64,000 bases of DNA from Umezawaea tangerina (GCF_003002815.1 NZ_PVTF01000001.1:992001-1056000), one strand, 5' to 3'; counted from the stretch's first letter, positions 47,004 to 55,704 are shown. Made by a program: numbers and translations. Notes: generated by a model from the letters alone, not told the origin.

Positions 47004-47200
47004 AAGGCGTCCCCGGCAGGCATGATGTACCGCTTGTCCGTGCCCACGACGACCATTCCGTCCGCGATCCCGATACCGGTGCACTGCTCCTCGGACCGAG
47101 GAGCGTACTGCTCGACGCTGGTTCGAGCGGGCAACTGCGCGGCCACGGCGGCGCCGCCGTCGGGCGCGACACGGCCGTCGAGAATTACTGTGGACGCCAT
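47000..47200 (-). CDS. Small protein coupled to the HTH/P-loop gene (66 aa)
   Basis: 66 aa, no family recognised. The C-terminal part ([25 protein letters not shown]) looks like a folded beta-rich protein. Its TGA overlaps the GTG of the HTH/P-loop gene (GTGA), as in true operons. Its ATG overlaps the ATG of the divergent DUF255 gene (shared CATG), so both transcripts would have to be leaderless or overlap. That makes the start uncertain. It may be a partner of the large protein. Confidence 0.5.
   Translation of the reverse strand: MASTVILDGRVAPDGGAAVAAQLPARTSVEQYAPRSEEQCTGIGIADGMVVVGTDKRYIMPAGDAL
47186..47191 (+). promoter_or_regulatory. -10 hexamer of a probable leaderless promoter for the DUF255 gene
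   Basis: TACTGT ends 7 nt before the ATG at 47199, within an AT-rich patch AGAATTACTG. No Shine-Dalgarno is present. Confidence 0.5.
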
Positions 47201-49199
47201 GACGAACCGGCTCGCGTCCTCGACCAGCCCGTACCTCCTCCAGCACGCGGACAACCCGGTGCACTGGTGGCCGTGGTCGGAGGAGGCGTTCGAGGAGGCG
47301 CGGCGGCGGGACGTGCCGGTGTTGTTGTCGATCGGGTACGCGGCGTGCCACTGGTGCCACGTGATGGCGCACGAGTCGTTCGAGGACGAGGCGACGGCGG
47401 CGTACCTGAACGAGCACTTCGTGAACGTCAAGGTGGACCGCGAGGAGCGCCCGGACGTGGACGCGGTCTACATGGAGGTCACGCAGGCCTTGACGGGGCA
47501 CGGCGGGTGGCCGATGACGTGCTTCCTGACGCCCGCGGCGGAGCCGTTCTACGCGGGCACGTACTACCCGCCGCAGCCGCGGCCCGGCATGCCGTCGTTC
47601 GGGCAGGTGCTGGAGTCGATCGCGGCGGCGTGGGCGGACCAGCGCGACGAGCTGCTGGAGTCCGCGGCGGCGGTGGTCGCCGAGCTGTCCCAGCGCGGCG
47701 CGCCGCTGCAACCGTCCACAGTGGACGAGGAGGCGCTGTCGGGTGCGGTGGTGTCGCTGCTCGGCGAGTACGACCGCAAGCGCGGCGGGTTCGGCAACGC
47801 GCCGAAGTTCCCGCCCGCCATGGTGGTCGAGTTCCTGGTGCGGCACGGCGAGCGCACGGGGTCGGTGCAGGCGCTGTCGATGGCCCGCGCGACCTGCGAC
47901 GCGATGGCGGCCGGCGGCATCTACGACCAGCTGGCGGGCGGGTTCGCGCGGTACTCGGTCGACGCGTCCTGGGTGGTGCCGCACTTCGAGAAGATGCTGT
48001 ACGACAACGGTCTGCTGCTCCGCGCGTACACCCACCTGAGCCGCCGCGACGACAACCCGCGCTACCGCGAGGTCGTCCGCGACACCGCCGAGTTCCTGCT
48101 GCGCGACCTCGGCACGCCGCAGGGCGCGTTCGCCTCCTCGCTGGACGCCGACACCGACGGCGAGGAGGGGCTGACCTACGTGTGGACGCCCGCCCAGCTG
48201 GTCGAGGTGCTCGGCCGGGAGGACGGCGAGTGGGCCGCCGAGCTGTTCGCCGTGACCGCCGAGGGCACCTTCGAGCACGGCACCTCCACGCTGCGCCTGC
48301 CCGCGCCGGCGACCGACCGCGACCGCTGGGACCGCGTCCGCGAGGCCCTGCTCAAGGCCCGCGACCTGCGTCCGCGGCCGGGCCGGGACGACAAGGTCGT
48401 CACCGCCTGGAACGGGCTCGCCATCTCGGCGCTGGCCGAGGCGGGCGCCCTGTTCTCCGAACAGCGCTGGGTCGACGCGGCCGTCCGCGCGGCCACCCTG
48501 CTGCTCGACGTGCACCTGTCCGACGGCCGACTGCTCCGCACCTCCCGCGACGGCGTCGCGGGCACCGCCGCGGGCGTGCTGGAGGACTACGGCTGCCTCG
48601 CCGACGGCCTGCTGGTCCTGCACCAGGTCACCGGTGCCACCCGCTGGCTCGACGCGGCCTGCGGCCTGCTGGACACCGCGCTGGCCCGCTTCCCCGTCCT
48701 CGGCGCCGAGGGCGCGTTCTTCGACACCGCCGACGACGCCGAGACCCTGGTCCGCCGCCCCTCGGACCCGACCGACAACGCCAGTCCGTCCGGTGCGTCC
48801 TCGCTCGCGTCCGCCCTCCTCACGGCCTCGGCGCTCGGCCCGGACCGCGCCGCCCTGTACCGGACCGCCGCCGAGCACGCCGTCGCCCGCACCGGCCTGC
48901 TGGCCGCCCGCGCGCCCCGGTTCGCGGGCCACTGGCTCTCCGTCGCGGAGGCCCTGCACGCGGGCCCCGTGCAGGTCGCCCTGGTCGGCGACGCGCCCGA
49001 GCTGGTCGCCGCCGCCCGAGCTGGTGTCCACGGCGGTGGCGTCGTGGTCGCGGGCGCTCCCGACTCGGCCCCGCTGCTGGCCGAACGCCCCCTCGTCGAC
49101 GGCGCCCCGGCGGCTTACGTCTGCCGCGGCTACGTCTGCGACCGCCCGGTCACCTCGCCCGAGGAGCTGGCCGCCGCCCTCCGCCCACAGCGAACGTAA
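47199..49199 (+). CDS. DUF255 thioredoxin-fold protein (YyaL/Spermatogenesis-associated protein 20 family)
   Basis: 666 aa. The N-terminal thioredoxin-like domain ([22 protein letters not shown] ... [16 protein letters not shown]) holds the CHWC motif, and the remaining 480 residues form an (alpha/alpha) barrel like N-acylglucosamine 2-epimerases ([31 protein letters not shown]). The family is widespread and its reaction is unknown. In mycobacteria (Rv1084) it follows the small gene after mca directly; here the accessory block separates them. Confidence 0.88.
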   Translation: MTNRLASSTSPYLLQHADNPVHWWPWSEEAFEEARRRDVPVLLSIGYAACHWCHVMAHESFEDEATAAYLNEHFVNVKVDREERPDVDAVYMEVTQALTGHGGWPMTCFLTPAAEPFYAGTYYPPQPRPGMPSFGQVLESIAAAWADQRDELLESAAAVVAELSQRGAPLQPSTVDEEALSGAVVSLLGEYDRKRGGFGNAPKFPPAMVVEFLVRHGERTGSVQALSMARATCDAMAAGGIYDQLAGGFARYSVDASWVVPHFEKMLYDNGLLLRAYTHLSRRDDNPRYREVVRDTAEFLLRDLGTPQGAFASSLDADTDGEEGLTYVWTPAQLVEVLGREDGEWAAELFAVTAEGTFEHGTSTLRLPAPATDRDRWDRVREALLKARDLRPRPGRDDKVVTAWNGLAISALAEAGALFSEQRWVDAAVRAATLLLDVHLSDGRLLRTSRDGVAGTAAGVLEDYGCLADGLLVLHQVTGATRWLDAACGLLDTALARFPVLGAEGAFFDTADDAETLVRRPSDPTDNASPSGASSLASALLTASALGPDRAALYRTAAEHAVARTGLLAARAPRFAGHWLSVAEALHAGPVQVALVGDAPELVAAARAGVHGGGVVVAGAPDSAPLLAERPLVDGAPAAYVCRGYVCDRPVTSPEELAAALRPQRT

Positions 49200-49220
49200 G
49201 CTTGTCAGCCGCGTTGCAAG

Positions 49221-49252
49221 CGTAGCGTCGTAATCAAGTAATCAACGCTACG
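49221..49252. promoter_or_regulatory. Inverted repeat in the promoter region of the gene at 49266
   Basis: 8-bp arms CGTAGCGT (49221-49228) and ACGCTACG (49245-49252) flank an AT-rich core with TAATCAA twice. It ends 13 bases before the ATG and overlaps any promoter there (TTGCAA at 49214 could be the -35). Likely an operator, possibly for autoregulation. Confidence 0.5.
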
Positions 49253-49265
49253 GGTTGGAGCTGAC

Positions 49266-49832
49266 ATGGGACGCGGATGGGGCCCCGGACGGGGCAAGGG
49301 CGGCTGGCAGCAGGCGGACCTGCCGTCGGCGGACGACGCGGCCGCGTGGTTCAGCGGCCGCCTGCCGGACGGCTGGTTCACCGGCGCGCCGGAGGTCGTG
49401 GTCGACCGCGAGGAGATCCTCGTCGTCGGCACGCTGCCGGACCTGGAGGGCGAGTTCGCCGACGAGGCCGCGAAGTCGGCCGCCGAGTCGGGCCGGATCA
49501 GCCGGTACCGCGAGCAGACCAGGGACGAGCGCATCGAGATCGCCAGGCAGGCCGAGCACCGCTACGGCCGCAAGGTCGCCTGGGGTGCCCGCCTCGGCGG
49601 GACGGAGGAGCTGTTCACCACGCTGTCGGTGCCGGTCATGACCAGGCTCAGGCAGCCGGAGCGCAAGGTCCTCGACACGCTCGTGGCCGCGGGCGTGGCC
49701 CGGTCCCGCTCCGAGGCGCTGGCCTGGGCGGTCCGGCTCGTCGGCGAGCACGCCGACACGTGGCTGGGCGAGCTGCGCGAGGCCATGTCCAAGGTGGACG
49801 ACCTCCGGGCGCAGGGCCCGGACCTGGGATGA
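49266..49832 (+). CDS. Conserved-looking soluble protein of unknown function
   Basis: 188 aa, no membrane segment. A Gly/Arg-rich start (GRGWGPGRGKGGW) is followed by an alpha/beta region with EVVVDREEILVVGTLPD and a C-terminal part (RKVLDTLVAAGVARSRSEALAWAVRLVGEH) that resembles a ribbon-helix-helix. That hints at DNA binding, and fits the inverted repeat upstream, but is inference. TTGGAGCTGAC precedes the ATG. Confidence 0.6.
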   Translation: MGRGWGPGRGKGGWQQADLPSADDAAAWFSGRLPDGWFTGAPEVVVDREEILVVGTLPDLEGEFADEAAKSAAESGRISRYREQTRDERIEIARQAEHRYGRKVAWGARLGGTEELFTTLSVPVMTRLRQPERKVLDTLVAAGVARSRSEALAWAVRLVGEHADTWLGELREAMSKVDDLRAQGPDLG

Positions 49833-49960
49833 CACGTCCACCGGGCAGTCGTCCACCAGGGTGAACCCGGCTCCTGGGACCTCAAGGCCTTCTTAAGCGC
49901 CGGTCCGGATCGCAGTGGTGTGGGCCACACTCGATCCGTGGCCAGGGGGTGCCAGGGGAA

Positions 49961-49992
49961 GCCGCTGATCGGTCTGGGGGCCGGTCAGCGGC
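49961..49992. terminator. Bidirectional terminator candidate
   Basis: 8-bp arms GCCGCTGA (49961-49968) and TCAGCGGC (49985-49992) with an inner CGG/CCG pair, between the convergent genes ending at 49832 and 50030. A separate palindrome GTGTGG-G-CCACAC lies at 49918-49930. Confidence 0.5.
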
Positions 49993-50029
49993 AAACCCCG
50001 GAACGGCGGGTCGGGCGGTGCACAGGGCC

Positions 50030-50713
50030 TCAGCCCGAGTACACGGCCAGGAAGATCGCGATGTAGTGGCAGATCGCCGCCACCACGGTCGTCGCGTGGA
50101 ACACCTCGTGGAACCCGAAGACACCGGGCCACGGGTTGGGCCACCGCACCGCGTAGAACACGGCCCCCACCGTGTACAGCAGACCGCCGGCGATCACGAG
50201 CACCAGCGCGGCCACCCCGGCCTGGTGCAGGATGTCCGGCAGCACGAACACCGCCACCCACCCCAGCGCGATGTACATCGGGACGCCGATCCACTTGGGC
50301 GCGTGCGGCCAGGCCAGCTTCAGCACCACACCGCTGACGGCACCGATCCACACCACCGCCAGCACGACGTTCCCGGTGCTCGCGGGCATGGCGAGCAACG
50401 CGAACGGCGTGTACGTCCCCGCGATGAACACGAAGATCATCGAGTGGTCGAGCCGCTTCATCCACGTCCGCGCGCTGACGCTCACCCAGTTCACCCGGTG
50501 GTAGAGCGCGCTGATCCCGAACAGCCCGAGCACGGTCGCCCCGTACACCGACGTCGCCAGCGCGGCCTTCCCCGACACGGTCGCGGCCGCCAACGAGATC
50601 AGCACCGCCCCGGTGGCCAACGAGGTGAAGAACGACCACACGTGCAGCCACCCGCGCATCCGGGGCCGCAGTGCGGGCTCGGGTTTCCGCGGGTGCGTCG
50701 CTGAGGTCGTCAC
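50030..50713 (-). CDS. Hemolysin III family membrane protein (TrhA-like)
   Basis: 227 aa, seven membrane helices of the hemolysin III/PAQR superfamily. Conserved His/Asp/Ser positions are seen in SALYHRVNW, KRLDHSMIFVFIAGTYTPF and FHEVFHATTVVAAICHYIAIF, which in PAQR proteins form a zinc site in the membrane. In Bacillus TrhA affects membrane energetics. The GTG at 50713 is chosen; an earlier start would add an arginine-rich tail. Divergent from the prenyl transferase gene, as Rv1085c is from Rv1086. Confidence 0.87.
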   Translation of the reverse strand: MTTSATHPRKPEPALRPRMRGWLHVWSFFTSLATGAVLISLAAATVSGKAALATSVYGATVLGLFGISALYHRVNWVSVSARTWMKRLDHSMIFVFIAGTYTPFALLAMPASTGNVVLAVVWIGAVSGVVLKLAWPHAPKWIGVPMYIALGWVAVFVLPDILHQAGVAALVLVIAGGLLYTVGAVFYAVRWPNPWPGVFGFHEVFHATTVVAAICHYIAIFLAVYSG

Positions 50714-50809
50714 CCGTCCGAGGTTACGGCACCGTAGGTTCCGGCGCAGTGGTCGTGCGGTGAACTTCACGCGCTCGCGGCAGCCGCCCGTGACGCCGCT
50801 CACCCGGCG

Positions 50810-50815
50810 TAGGCT
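50810..50815 (+). promoter_or_regulatory. -10 hexamer before the prenyl transferase gene
   Basis: TAGGCT, 8 nt before the GTG at 50824, with no ribosome site between. Leaderless or nearly leaderless transcript expected. Confidence 0.5.
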
Positions 50816-50823
50816 CTTCGGTC

Positions 50824-51603
50824 GTGGGGCTTCGCAAGCGCGTCAGGGACGTCTTTTTCCGGGTCTACGAGTACCGGTTGAACCGGTGGCTCGACGGCAA
50901 GCAGCGGCCGCGCCACGTCGGGGTCGTGTTGGACGGCAACCGCAGATGGGCCAAGGAAGCCGGGTTCACCGACGTCGCGCACGGGCACCGCGAGGGGGCC
51001 CGCAAGATCCTCGACCTGCTGCGGTGGTGCCGGGACGCCGACGTCGAGGTGGTGACCCTCTGGCTGTTGTCGACGGACAACCTGGACCGTCCCGCCGAGG
51101 AACTGGGTCCGCTGCTGGACATCATCGCGGACATCGTGGACGAACTGGCCGGTCCGGAGAACCCCTGGCGCGTCAGGCACGTGGGCGCGCTGGACATGCT
51201 GCCCACGGAGACCGCGGCGAGGTTGTCCGCCGCCGCGCTGCGCACGACCGGCCGAACCGGACTCGAGGTCAACGTCGCGGTCGGCTACGGCGGCAGGCAG
51301 GAGATCGCGGACGCGGTCCGCAAGCTGCTCCAGCAGCACGCGGAGAGCGGCGGCACGATCGAGGAGCTGGCGGAGGTCCTCGACGTGGACCACATCGCCG
51401 AGCACCTCTACACCTCCGGCCAGCCCGACCCCGACCTGCTGATCAGGACGTCGGGGGAGCAGCGGCTGTCCGGGTTCATGCTGTGGCAGTCGGCGCACTC
51501 GGAGTTCTGGTTCTGCGAGGCGTACTGGCCCGCGTTCCGCCGCACGGACTTCCTGCGCGCCCTGCGCGACTACGCGATCCGGCACCGCCGCTTCGGCTCC
51601 TGA
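50824..51603 (+). CDS. cis-Prenyltransferase (short-chain Z-isoprenyl diphosphate synthase, UppS family)
   Basis: 259-aa enzyme that adds isoprene units in cis. The catalytic Asp37 lies in GVVLDGNRRWAKEAG, substrate contacts in YGGRQEIADAV, and the C-terminal RTSGEQRLSGFMLWQSAHSEFWF binds pyrophosphate and magnesium. Position beside hemolysin III matches mycobacterial Rv1086, a Z-farnesyl diphosphate synthase that primes decaprenyl phosphate formation, so a C15 product is likely; undecaprenyl synthase cannot be ruled out. Confidence 0.9.
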   Translation: MGLRKRVRDVFFRVYEYRLNRWLDGKQRPRHVGVVLDGNRRWAKEAGFTDVAHGHREGARKILDLLRWCRDADVEVVTLWLLSTDNLDRPAEELGPLLDIIADIVDELAGPENPWRVRHVGALDMLPTETAARLSAAALRTTGRTGLEVNVAVGYGGRQEIADAVRKLLQQHAESGGTIEELAEVLDVDHIAEHLYTSGQPDPDLLIRTSGEQRLSGFMLWQSAHSEFWFCEAYWPAFRRTDFLRALRDYAIRHRRFGS

Positions 51604-51630
51604 GGGCCCCGCACGACAGGCCTTGAACGC

Positions 51631-51669
51631 GGGGAAGGGGTGCCGCGCTGAGCGCGGCACCCCTTCCCC
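51631..51669. terminator. Bidirectional terminator, 17-19 bp stem
   Basis: Perfect complement between 51631-51649 and 51651-51669 (about 17 bp paired around CGCTGAGCG). It separates the prenyl transferase gene from the convergent rodlin-like gene ending at 51683 and serves both. Confidence 0.85.
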
Positions 51670-51682
51670 GTCAGAGCTGGAC

Positions 51683-51949
51683 TCAGCCCTCGAAGTTCAC
51701 GTCGTCGCCGTCGACGATGGCGCCGGCGGCGCAGTTGCCCGTGATGGACGGGGAGTTGATCGGCACCGCGGCACCGAGCACGCCGACGTTGTTGCCGCAC
51801 ACGCCGGCCGTCACGTTGGCGTTGTTGCCGTTGAGCGCGGAGAGCAGGCCGCCGTTGTTCCAGGTGGCGTGGCCCTCGGCGAACGCGGGGGAACCGATCA
51901 TCATGAGGCCTGCCGCAACGGCCGCGACAACGCCTGCCTTCTTCAGCAC
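51683..51949 (-). CDS. Small secreted rodlin/chaplin-like protein
   Basis: 88 aa. Signal peptide MLKKAGVVAAVAAGLMMIGS with an AFA cleavage site, then a Asn/Gly-rich mature part with LLSALNGNN, CGNNVGVLGAAVPIN and a second Cys (ITGNC). The MLKKA start and NVGVLG segment recall rodlins, and the two-Cys Asn/Gly/Val pattern recalls chaplins, which coat aerial hyphae and spores of Streptomyces. GAAGGAGA precedes the GTG. A paralogue lies directly upstream on the same strand. Confidence 0.72.
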   Translation of the reverse strand: MLKKAGVVAAVAAGLMMIGSPAFAEGHATWNNGGLLSALNGNNANVTAGVCGNNVGVLGAAVPINSPSITGNCAAGAIVDGDDVNFEG

Positions 51950-52030
51950 TGTGAATCTCCTTCAGATCAGGTAGGGATTTCCCTGGTGGAAAAAGTACCG
52001 GTTCCGATCCGGGAATGCGCGCTGGCTAAT

Positions 52031-52047
52031 CATATTGTGTGAATATG
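52031..52047. promoter_or_regulatory. AT-rich inverted repeat upstream of the rodlin-like gene
   Basis: CATATT-GTGTG-AATATG, 82 bases upstream of the GTG at 51949. The core ATTGTGTGA (52034-52042) occurs again at 52585-52593 upstream of the paralogue. Candidate binding site for a shared regulator. Confidence 0.45.
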
Positions 52048-52082
52048 GCCCGTCGCGATGTCGGACGGTGTCCGGACATGCG

Positions 52083-52122
52083 TCAGGAGCGTCACCGGAA
52101 TGGGATCCGGTGACGCTCCTGA
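52083..52122. terminator. Terminator after the second rodlin-like gene
   Basis: 17-bp perfect stem (52083-52099 against 52106-52122) with a 6-nt loop, 26 bases past the stop of the minus-strand gene ending at 52148. Confidence 0.85.
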
Positions 52123-52147
52123 GCTCACTCGACCAGCGAGGGGAAAA

Positions 52148-52459
52148 TCAGCCCTCGAAGTTCACGTCGTCACCGTCGACGATGCCGCCCGCGGCGCAGT
52201 TGTCCGTGATGGACGGGGAGTTGATCGGCACAGCCGCGCCGAGCACGCCCACGTTGTTCCCGCAGGCACCGATGGTGCCGTTCACGTTGTTGCCGTTCAG
52301 CACGGACAGCAGCGGGCCGTTGTTCCAGTGGTAGCCGTGGCTGTGGCCGTGGCCGTGGCCCTCGTCGTCGTGGCCCACACCGGTGGTGGCGAACGCCGGG
52401 GCGCCGATCATCATGAGGCCGGCCGCAATGGCGGCGACAGCGCCTGCCTTCTTCAGCAC
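52148..52459 (-). CDS. Small secreted rodlin/chaplin-like protein with a His-rich insert
   Basis: 103 aa, clear paralogue of the 88-aa protein downstream: same signal peptide (MLKKAGAVAAIAAGLMMIGA), same NNVGVLGAAVPINSPSIT core, same ending DGDDVNFEG. After the signal peptide it has an extra segment GHDDEGHGHGHSHGYHW, rich in His and Asp, which could bind metals such as zinc, copper or nickel. GAAGGAGA precedes the GTG. Confidence 0.72.
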   Translation of the reverse strand: MLKKAGAVAAIAAGLMMIGAPAFATTGVGHDDEGHGHGHSHGYHWNNGPLLSVLNGNNVNGTIGACGNNVGVLGAAVPINSPSITDNCAAGGIVDGDDVNFEG

Positions 52460-52683
52460 GTTAAGTCTCCTTCTAATTCGGGATTTCCCCGTGTTTTCCG
52501 GAGTCTTCGGGGATCTCCGGATGGTGGGGCCCTCGACTGTGGAAGTTACCGAACGACAACGGGGGTCCGCTCACCGCTGACACCATTGTGTGACGCCGGG
52601 TGCACGTTCTGTCGCCTGTTCCGGTGCACTTTCTTTTCCGATTCGTTGCCGCGTCGTGCGCTGTGGTAGCCGCATTCGCCTCG

Positions 52684-52689
52684 TATGCT
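52684..52689 (+). promoter_or_regulatory. -10 hexamer before the second DUF885 gene
   Basis: TATGCT, 9 nt before the ATG at 52699. No ribosome site in between, so a leaderless or 1-2 nt leader mRNA is likely. Confidence 0.45.
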
Positions 52690-52698
52690 GCCGTGCTC

Positions 52699-53937
52699 AT
52701 GGACGTCAACCAGCTGGTGCGCGAGTACCAGGTGCTCGGGCTCAGGCTCGGCCGCCTCGTGCCGGGTCTCGTGGACTCGTTCACCGGCGACCACGGCGTC
52801 CGCCGCCAGGTGGACAACGAGCCGGTGCCGCACCCCACGGCGCTGGCCGCGCTGGCCGGGCTGCTGCGCCGCGAGCTGGTCGGGTGCGAGCTGTCCGAGC
52901 AGCGCCGCCGCTTCCTCGACGCGCACCTGGTCGCGCTGGAGTGCACCGCCCGCAAGCTCGCGGGCGTGCGCGTCGGCTACGTCGACGAGGTGCGCGCGTA
53001 CTTCCAGGTGACGATCCGGCCGGGCAACGTCGAAGGCTACCGGCACGCGCACGCCCGGCTGGACGACCTGCTGCCGGGGCCGGGGTCGCTGGCCTACCGG
53101 CTGGGCGAGTTCCGCGCCCTGGACGAGATCCCGGCCAAGCGCCTGGAGCGCTGCGTGCACGCGCTGTCGAGCGCCCTGCGCGACCTGGCGCGCGAGCGGT
53201 TCGGGCTGCCCGAGAGCGAGACCGTCGAGTACCGGATAGTGCGGGACAAGCCGTGGAGCGGCTTCAACTACTACCTGGGCGGCTTCCGCTCGCTGGTGGC
53301 GGTCAACGCCGACCTCGGGCACCGGATGTCGAACCTCCCGCACCTGGTCGCGCACGAGTCCTACCCCGGCCACCACACCGAGCACTGCCGCAAGGACGCC
53401 GGGCTGGTCGCGGGCCGCGGCTTCGCCGAGCAGTCCCTCTTCCTGATCAACACCCCGCAGTGCCTGATGGCCGAGGGCCTGGCCGACCTGGGCCTGCACG
53501 CGCTCGTCGGCCGCGGCTGGGGCAGGTGGACCGAGGACATCCTGCGCGACCTGGGCCTGCGGATGGAGGGCGACCTGGCCGAACGCGTCGAGCTGGCCAC
53601 CTCCGGCCTCGCGGCCGTGCGCCAGGACGCCGCGCTGATGCTGCACGACCGCGGCGCCGACGAGGCCGACGTCGTCGCCTACCTGTGCCGCTGGCTGCTC
53701 GTCCCGGAGCGCCGGGCGCGGCAGATGGTCCGGTTCCTGGCCGACCCGCTGTGGCGCGCCTACACGACGACCTACGTCGAAGGGGTGCGCCTGGTGCGTG
53801 CCTGGCTGGACTCGAGACCACCGGGGGTGTCCCTTGCGGACAGATACCTGACCGTCCTCGATGAACCTCTCGTTCCGGCCACGTTGCGGGAAGAAGTCGA
53901 GTCCGGGGTGTCCTGGCTCCCCCGCGACTCTGCGTGA
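52699..53937 (+). CDS. DUF885 family protein, putative metallopeptidase (second copy)
   Basis: 412 aa. Metal motif VAHESYPGHHTEHC (HExxxGHH type) and the downstream acidic segment MAEGLADLGLHAL in place of the usual EGWGLY. It is shorter and more diverged than the DUF885 protein at 19.3-20.9 kb, with little similarity outside the motif. No signal peptide. The ATG at 52699 is chosen over a TTG/ATG further upstream because of the -10 hexamer and the soluble N-terminus MDVNQLVREYQ. Substrate unknown. Confidence 0.72.
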   Translation: MDVNQLVREYQVLGLRLGRLVPGLVDSFTGDHGVRRQVDNEPVPHPTALAALAGLLRRELVGCELSEQRRRFLDAHLVALECTARKLAGVRVGYVDEVRAYFQVTIRPGNVEGYRHAHARLDDLLPGPGSLAYRLGEFRALDEIPAKRLERCVHALSSALRDLARERFGLPESETVEYRIVRDKPWSGFNYYLGGFRSLVAVNADLGHRMSNLPHLVAHESYPGHHTEHCRKDAGLVAGRGFAEQSLFLINTPQCLMAEGLADLGLHALVGRGWGRWTEDILRDLGLRMEGDLAERVELATSGLAAVRQDAALMLHDRGADEADVVAYLCRWLLVPERRARQMVRFLADPLWRAYTTTYVEGVRLVRAWLDSRPPGVSLADRYLTVLDEPLVPATLREEVESGVSWLPRDSA

Positions 53938-54310
53938 TCATCGGCATTCGGGTGACACAACGTGCGGTGAGCTGCGCGAACGCCACTTCCACTGGGCCGG
54001 TTGGAGTCCGGTTCGGGCCTCCGATCACCCAGCGCGGCGGACTCGGGCCGTTCGGGGGCGGCAAGAGGAATTTGCGAATCACCTGTGTGGCTCCCTGCAC
54101 ACGGGGCACTTTCGCAGGTAACTTTCGAACTGGCGGGACGCGACCACTGCGGACCGCGCAGGGAGGCCCTGATCGTGGTGGTTGACGCGAGGGGGCCGGC
54201 ACCCGGCCTCCGTGGTCGGTTCGCCTGAACGTAGGCGCTCCGACCGATCGGGGTTGGTGCCTGGCCCAGCGAGGAACGGACGCGGGTGCCGCGTTCGTGA
54301 GGGAGTTGCC
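53938..54310 (+). other. 373-bp spacer with a long hairpin upstream of phoH
   Basis: No gene seen. A hairpin spans 54073-54116: outer arms TGCGAA/TTCGCA, inner CCTGTGTG/CACACGGG with one wobble. A second GC-rich foldback lies near 54189-54213 (GGCCGG/CCGGCC). These may be a terminator for the DUF885 gene or a leader structure of the phoH mRNA. Confidence 0.4.
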
Positions 54311-55687
54311 GTGAACGCACGACGACCCGCGAGCCGTTCCTCAGGCTCATCGCGCAGTACTTCCCAGGACGGCGACGGTCCGGCCATCCACACCTACGTG
54401 GTGGACACGTCCGTTCTCCTCTCCGACCCGATGGCGACCACGAGGTTCGCGGAGCACGAGGTCGTGCTGCCGCTCGTGGTGATCAGCGAGCTGGAGGGCA
54501 AGCGGAACCACCCCGAGCTGGGCTGGTTCGCCAGGGAGGCGCTGCGACTGCTCGACGACCTGCGTCTGCGGCATGGTCGGCTGGACTCCCCGGTGCCGAT
54601 CGGCGATGTCGGTGGAACCCTGCACGTCGAGCTCAACCACACCGATCCGGAGGTGTTGCCCGCCGGTTTCCGCACCGACTCGAACGACGCGCGCATCCTC
54701 GCCTGCGCACTGAACCTGGCCGCCGAGGGCCGCTCCGTCACCCTCGTCACCAAGGACATGCCGCTGCGCGTGAAAGCGGGTGCCTGCGGCCTCGCCGCGG
54801 ACGAGTACCGAGCCCACGACGTCACCCTGTCCGGCTACAACGGCATGTCGGACGTGGACGTCGACCAGGACGTGGTGGACGCGCTCTTCCGGGACAGCAC
54901 CATCGACCCGGCGCTGCACGACCTCGCCGACCTGGCCGAACTGCCCTGCCACAGCGGGCTGCGCCTGCTCGCGGGGTCGTCGAGCGCGCTCGCGCGGGTC
55001 ACACCGGACAAGCAGATCAGGCTGGTCAGGGGCGACCGCGAGGCCTTCGGCGTGCACGGCCGGTCCGCCGAGCAGCGCATCGCGCTCGACCTGCTGCTCG
55101 ACCCCGACGTCGGCATCGTCTCGCTGGGCGGACGAGCCGGGACGGGGAAGTCGGCGCTCGCGCTGTGCGCGGGCCTCGAAGCCGTCATGGAACGCCAGCA
55201 CCACCGCAAGGTCGTCGTCTTCCGCCCGCTGTACGCGGTCGGCGGCCAGGAGCTGGGCTACCTGCCGGGCTCCGAGAGCGAGAAGATGCAGCCCTGGGCG
55301 CAGGCGGTGTTCGACACCCTCGGCGCACTGGTCAGCCAGGACGTGGTCGAGGAGGTCATGGACCGCGGCATGCTCGAAGTCCTGCCCCTCACCCACATCC
55401 GCGGCCGGTCGCTGCACGACTCGTTCGTGATCGTCGACGAGGCGCAGTCGCTGGAGCGCAACGTGCTGCTGACGGTGCTGTCCAGGCTGGGCACGAACTC
55501 GCGGGTGGTCCTCACCCACGACGTGGCGCAGCGGGACAACCTGCGGGTCGGACGGCACGACGGGGTGGCGGCGGTGATCGAGAAGCTGAAGGGGCATCCG
55601 CTGTTCGCGCACGTGACGCTGACGCGGTCTGAGCGGTCGCCGATCGCGGCGCTGGTGACGGAGATGCTGGAGGACTATTCGAGTTAG
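54311..55687 (+). CDS. phoH2: PIN-PhoH fusion protein (PhoH2-like)
   Basis: 458 aa. Residues about 28-150 form a PIN ribonuclease domain with acidic residues in [17 protein letters not shown] and [10 protein letters not shown]. Residues about 240-458 form the PhoH ATPase with Walker [13 protein letters not shown] and Walker [14 protein letters not shown], plus the RGRSLHDSF motif. In mycobacteria PhoH2 is a sequence-specific RNA helicase and RNase whose activity is tempered by a small protein PhoAT encoded just upstream. No such ORF was recognised here. The GTG at 54311 follows GAGGGAG. An intrinsic terminator follows. Confidence 0.9.
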   Translation: MNARRPASRSSGSSRSTSQDGDGPAIHTYVVDTSVLLSDPMATTRFAEHEVVLPLVVISELEGKRNHPELGWFAREALRLLDDLRLRHGRLDSPVPIGDVGGTLHVELNHTDPEVLPAGFRTDSNDARILACALNLAAEGRSVTLVTKDMPLRVKAGACGLAADEYRAHDVTLSGYNGMSDVDVDQDVVDALFRDSTIDPALHDLADLAELPCHSGLRLLAGSSSALARVTPDKQIRLVRGDREAFGVHGRSAEQRIALDLLLDPDVGIVSLGGRAGTGKSALALCAGLEAVMERQHHRKVVVFRPLYAVGGQELGYLPGSESEKMQPWAQAVFDTLGALVSQDVVEEVMDRGMLEVLPLTHIRGRSLHDSFVIVDEAQSLERNVLLTVLSRLGTNSRVVLTHDVAQRDNLRVGRHDGVAAVIEKLKGHPLFAHVTLTRSERSPIAALVTEMLEDYSS

Positions 55688-55704
55688 GGGTGGTTGTGGG
55701 GAGG

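Noticed and set aside
47004-49031. N-terminal extension of the HTH/P-loop gene by about 670 codons
   Set aside because: The extension is antisense to the DUF255 gene and low in recognisable protein features. GTG 47003 with its GTGA overlap is the sensible start.
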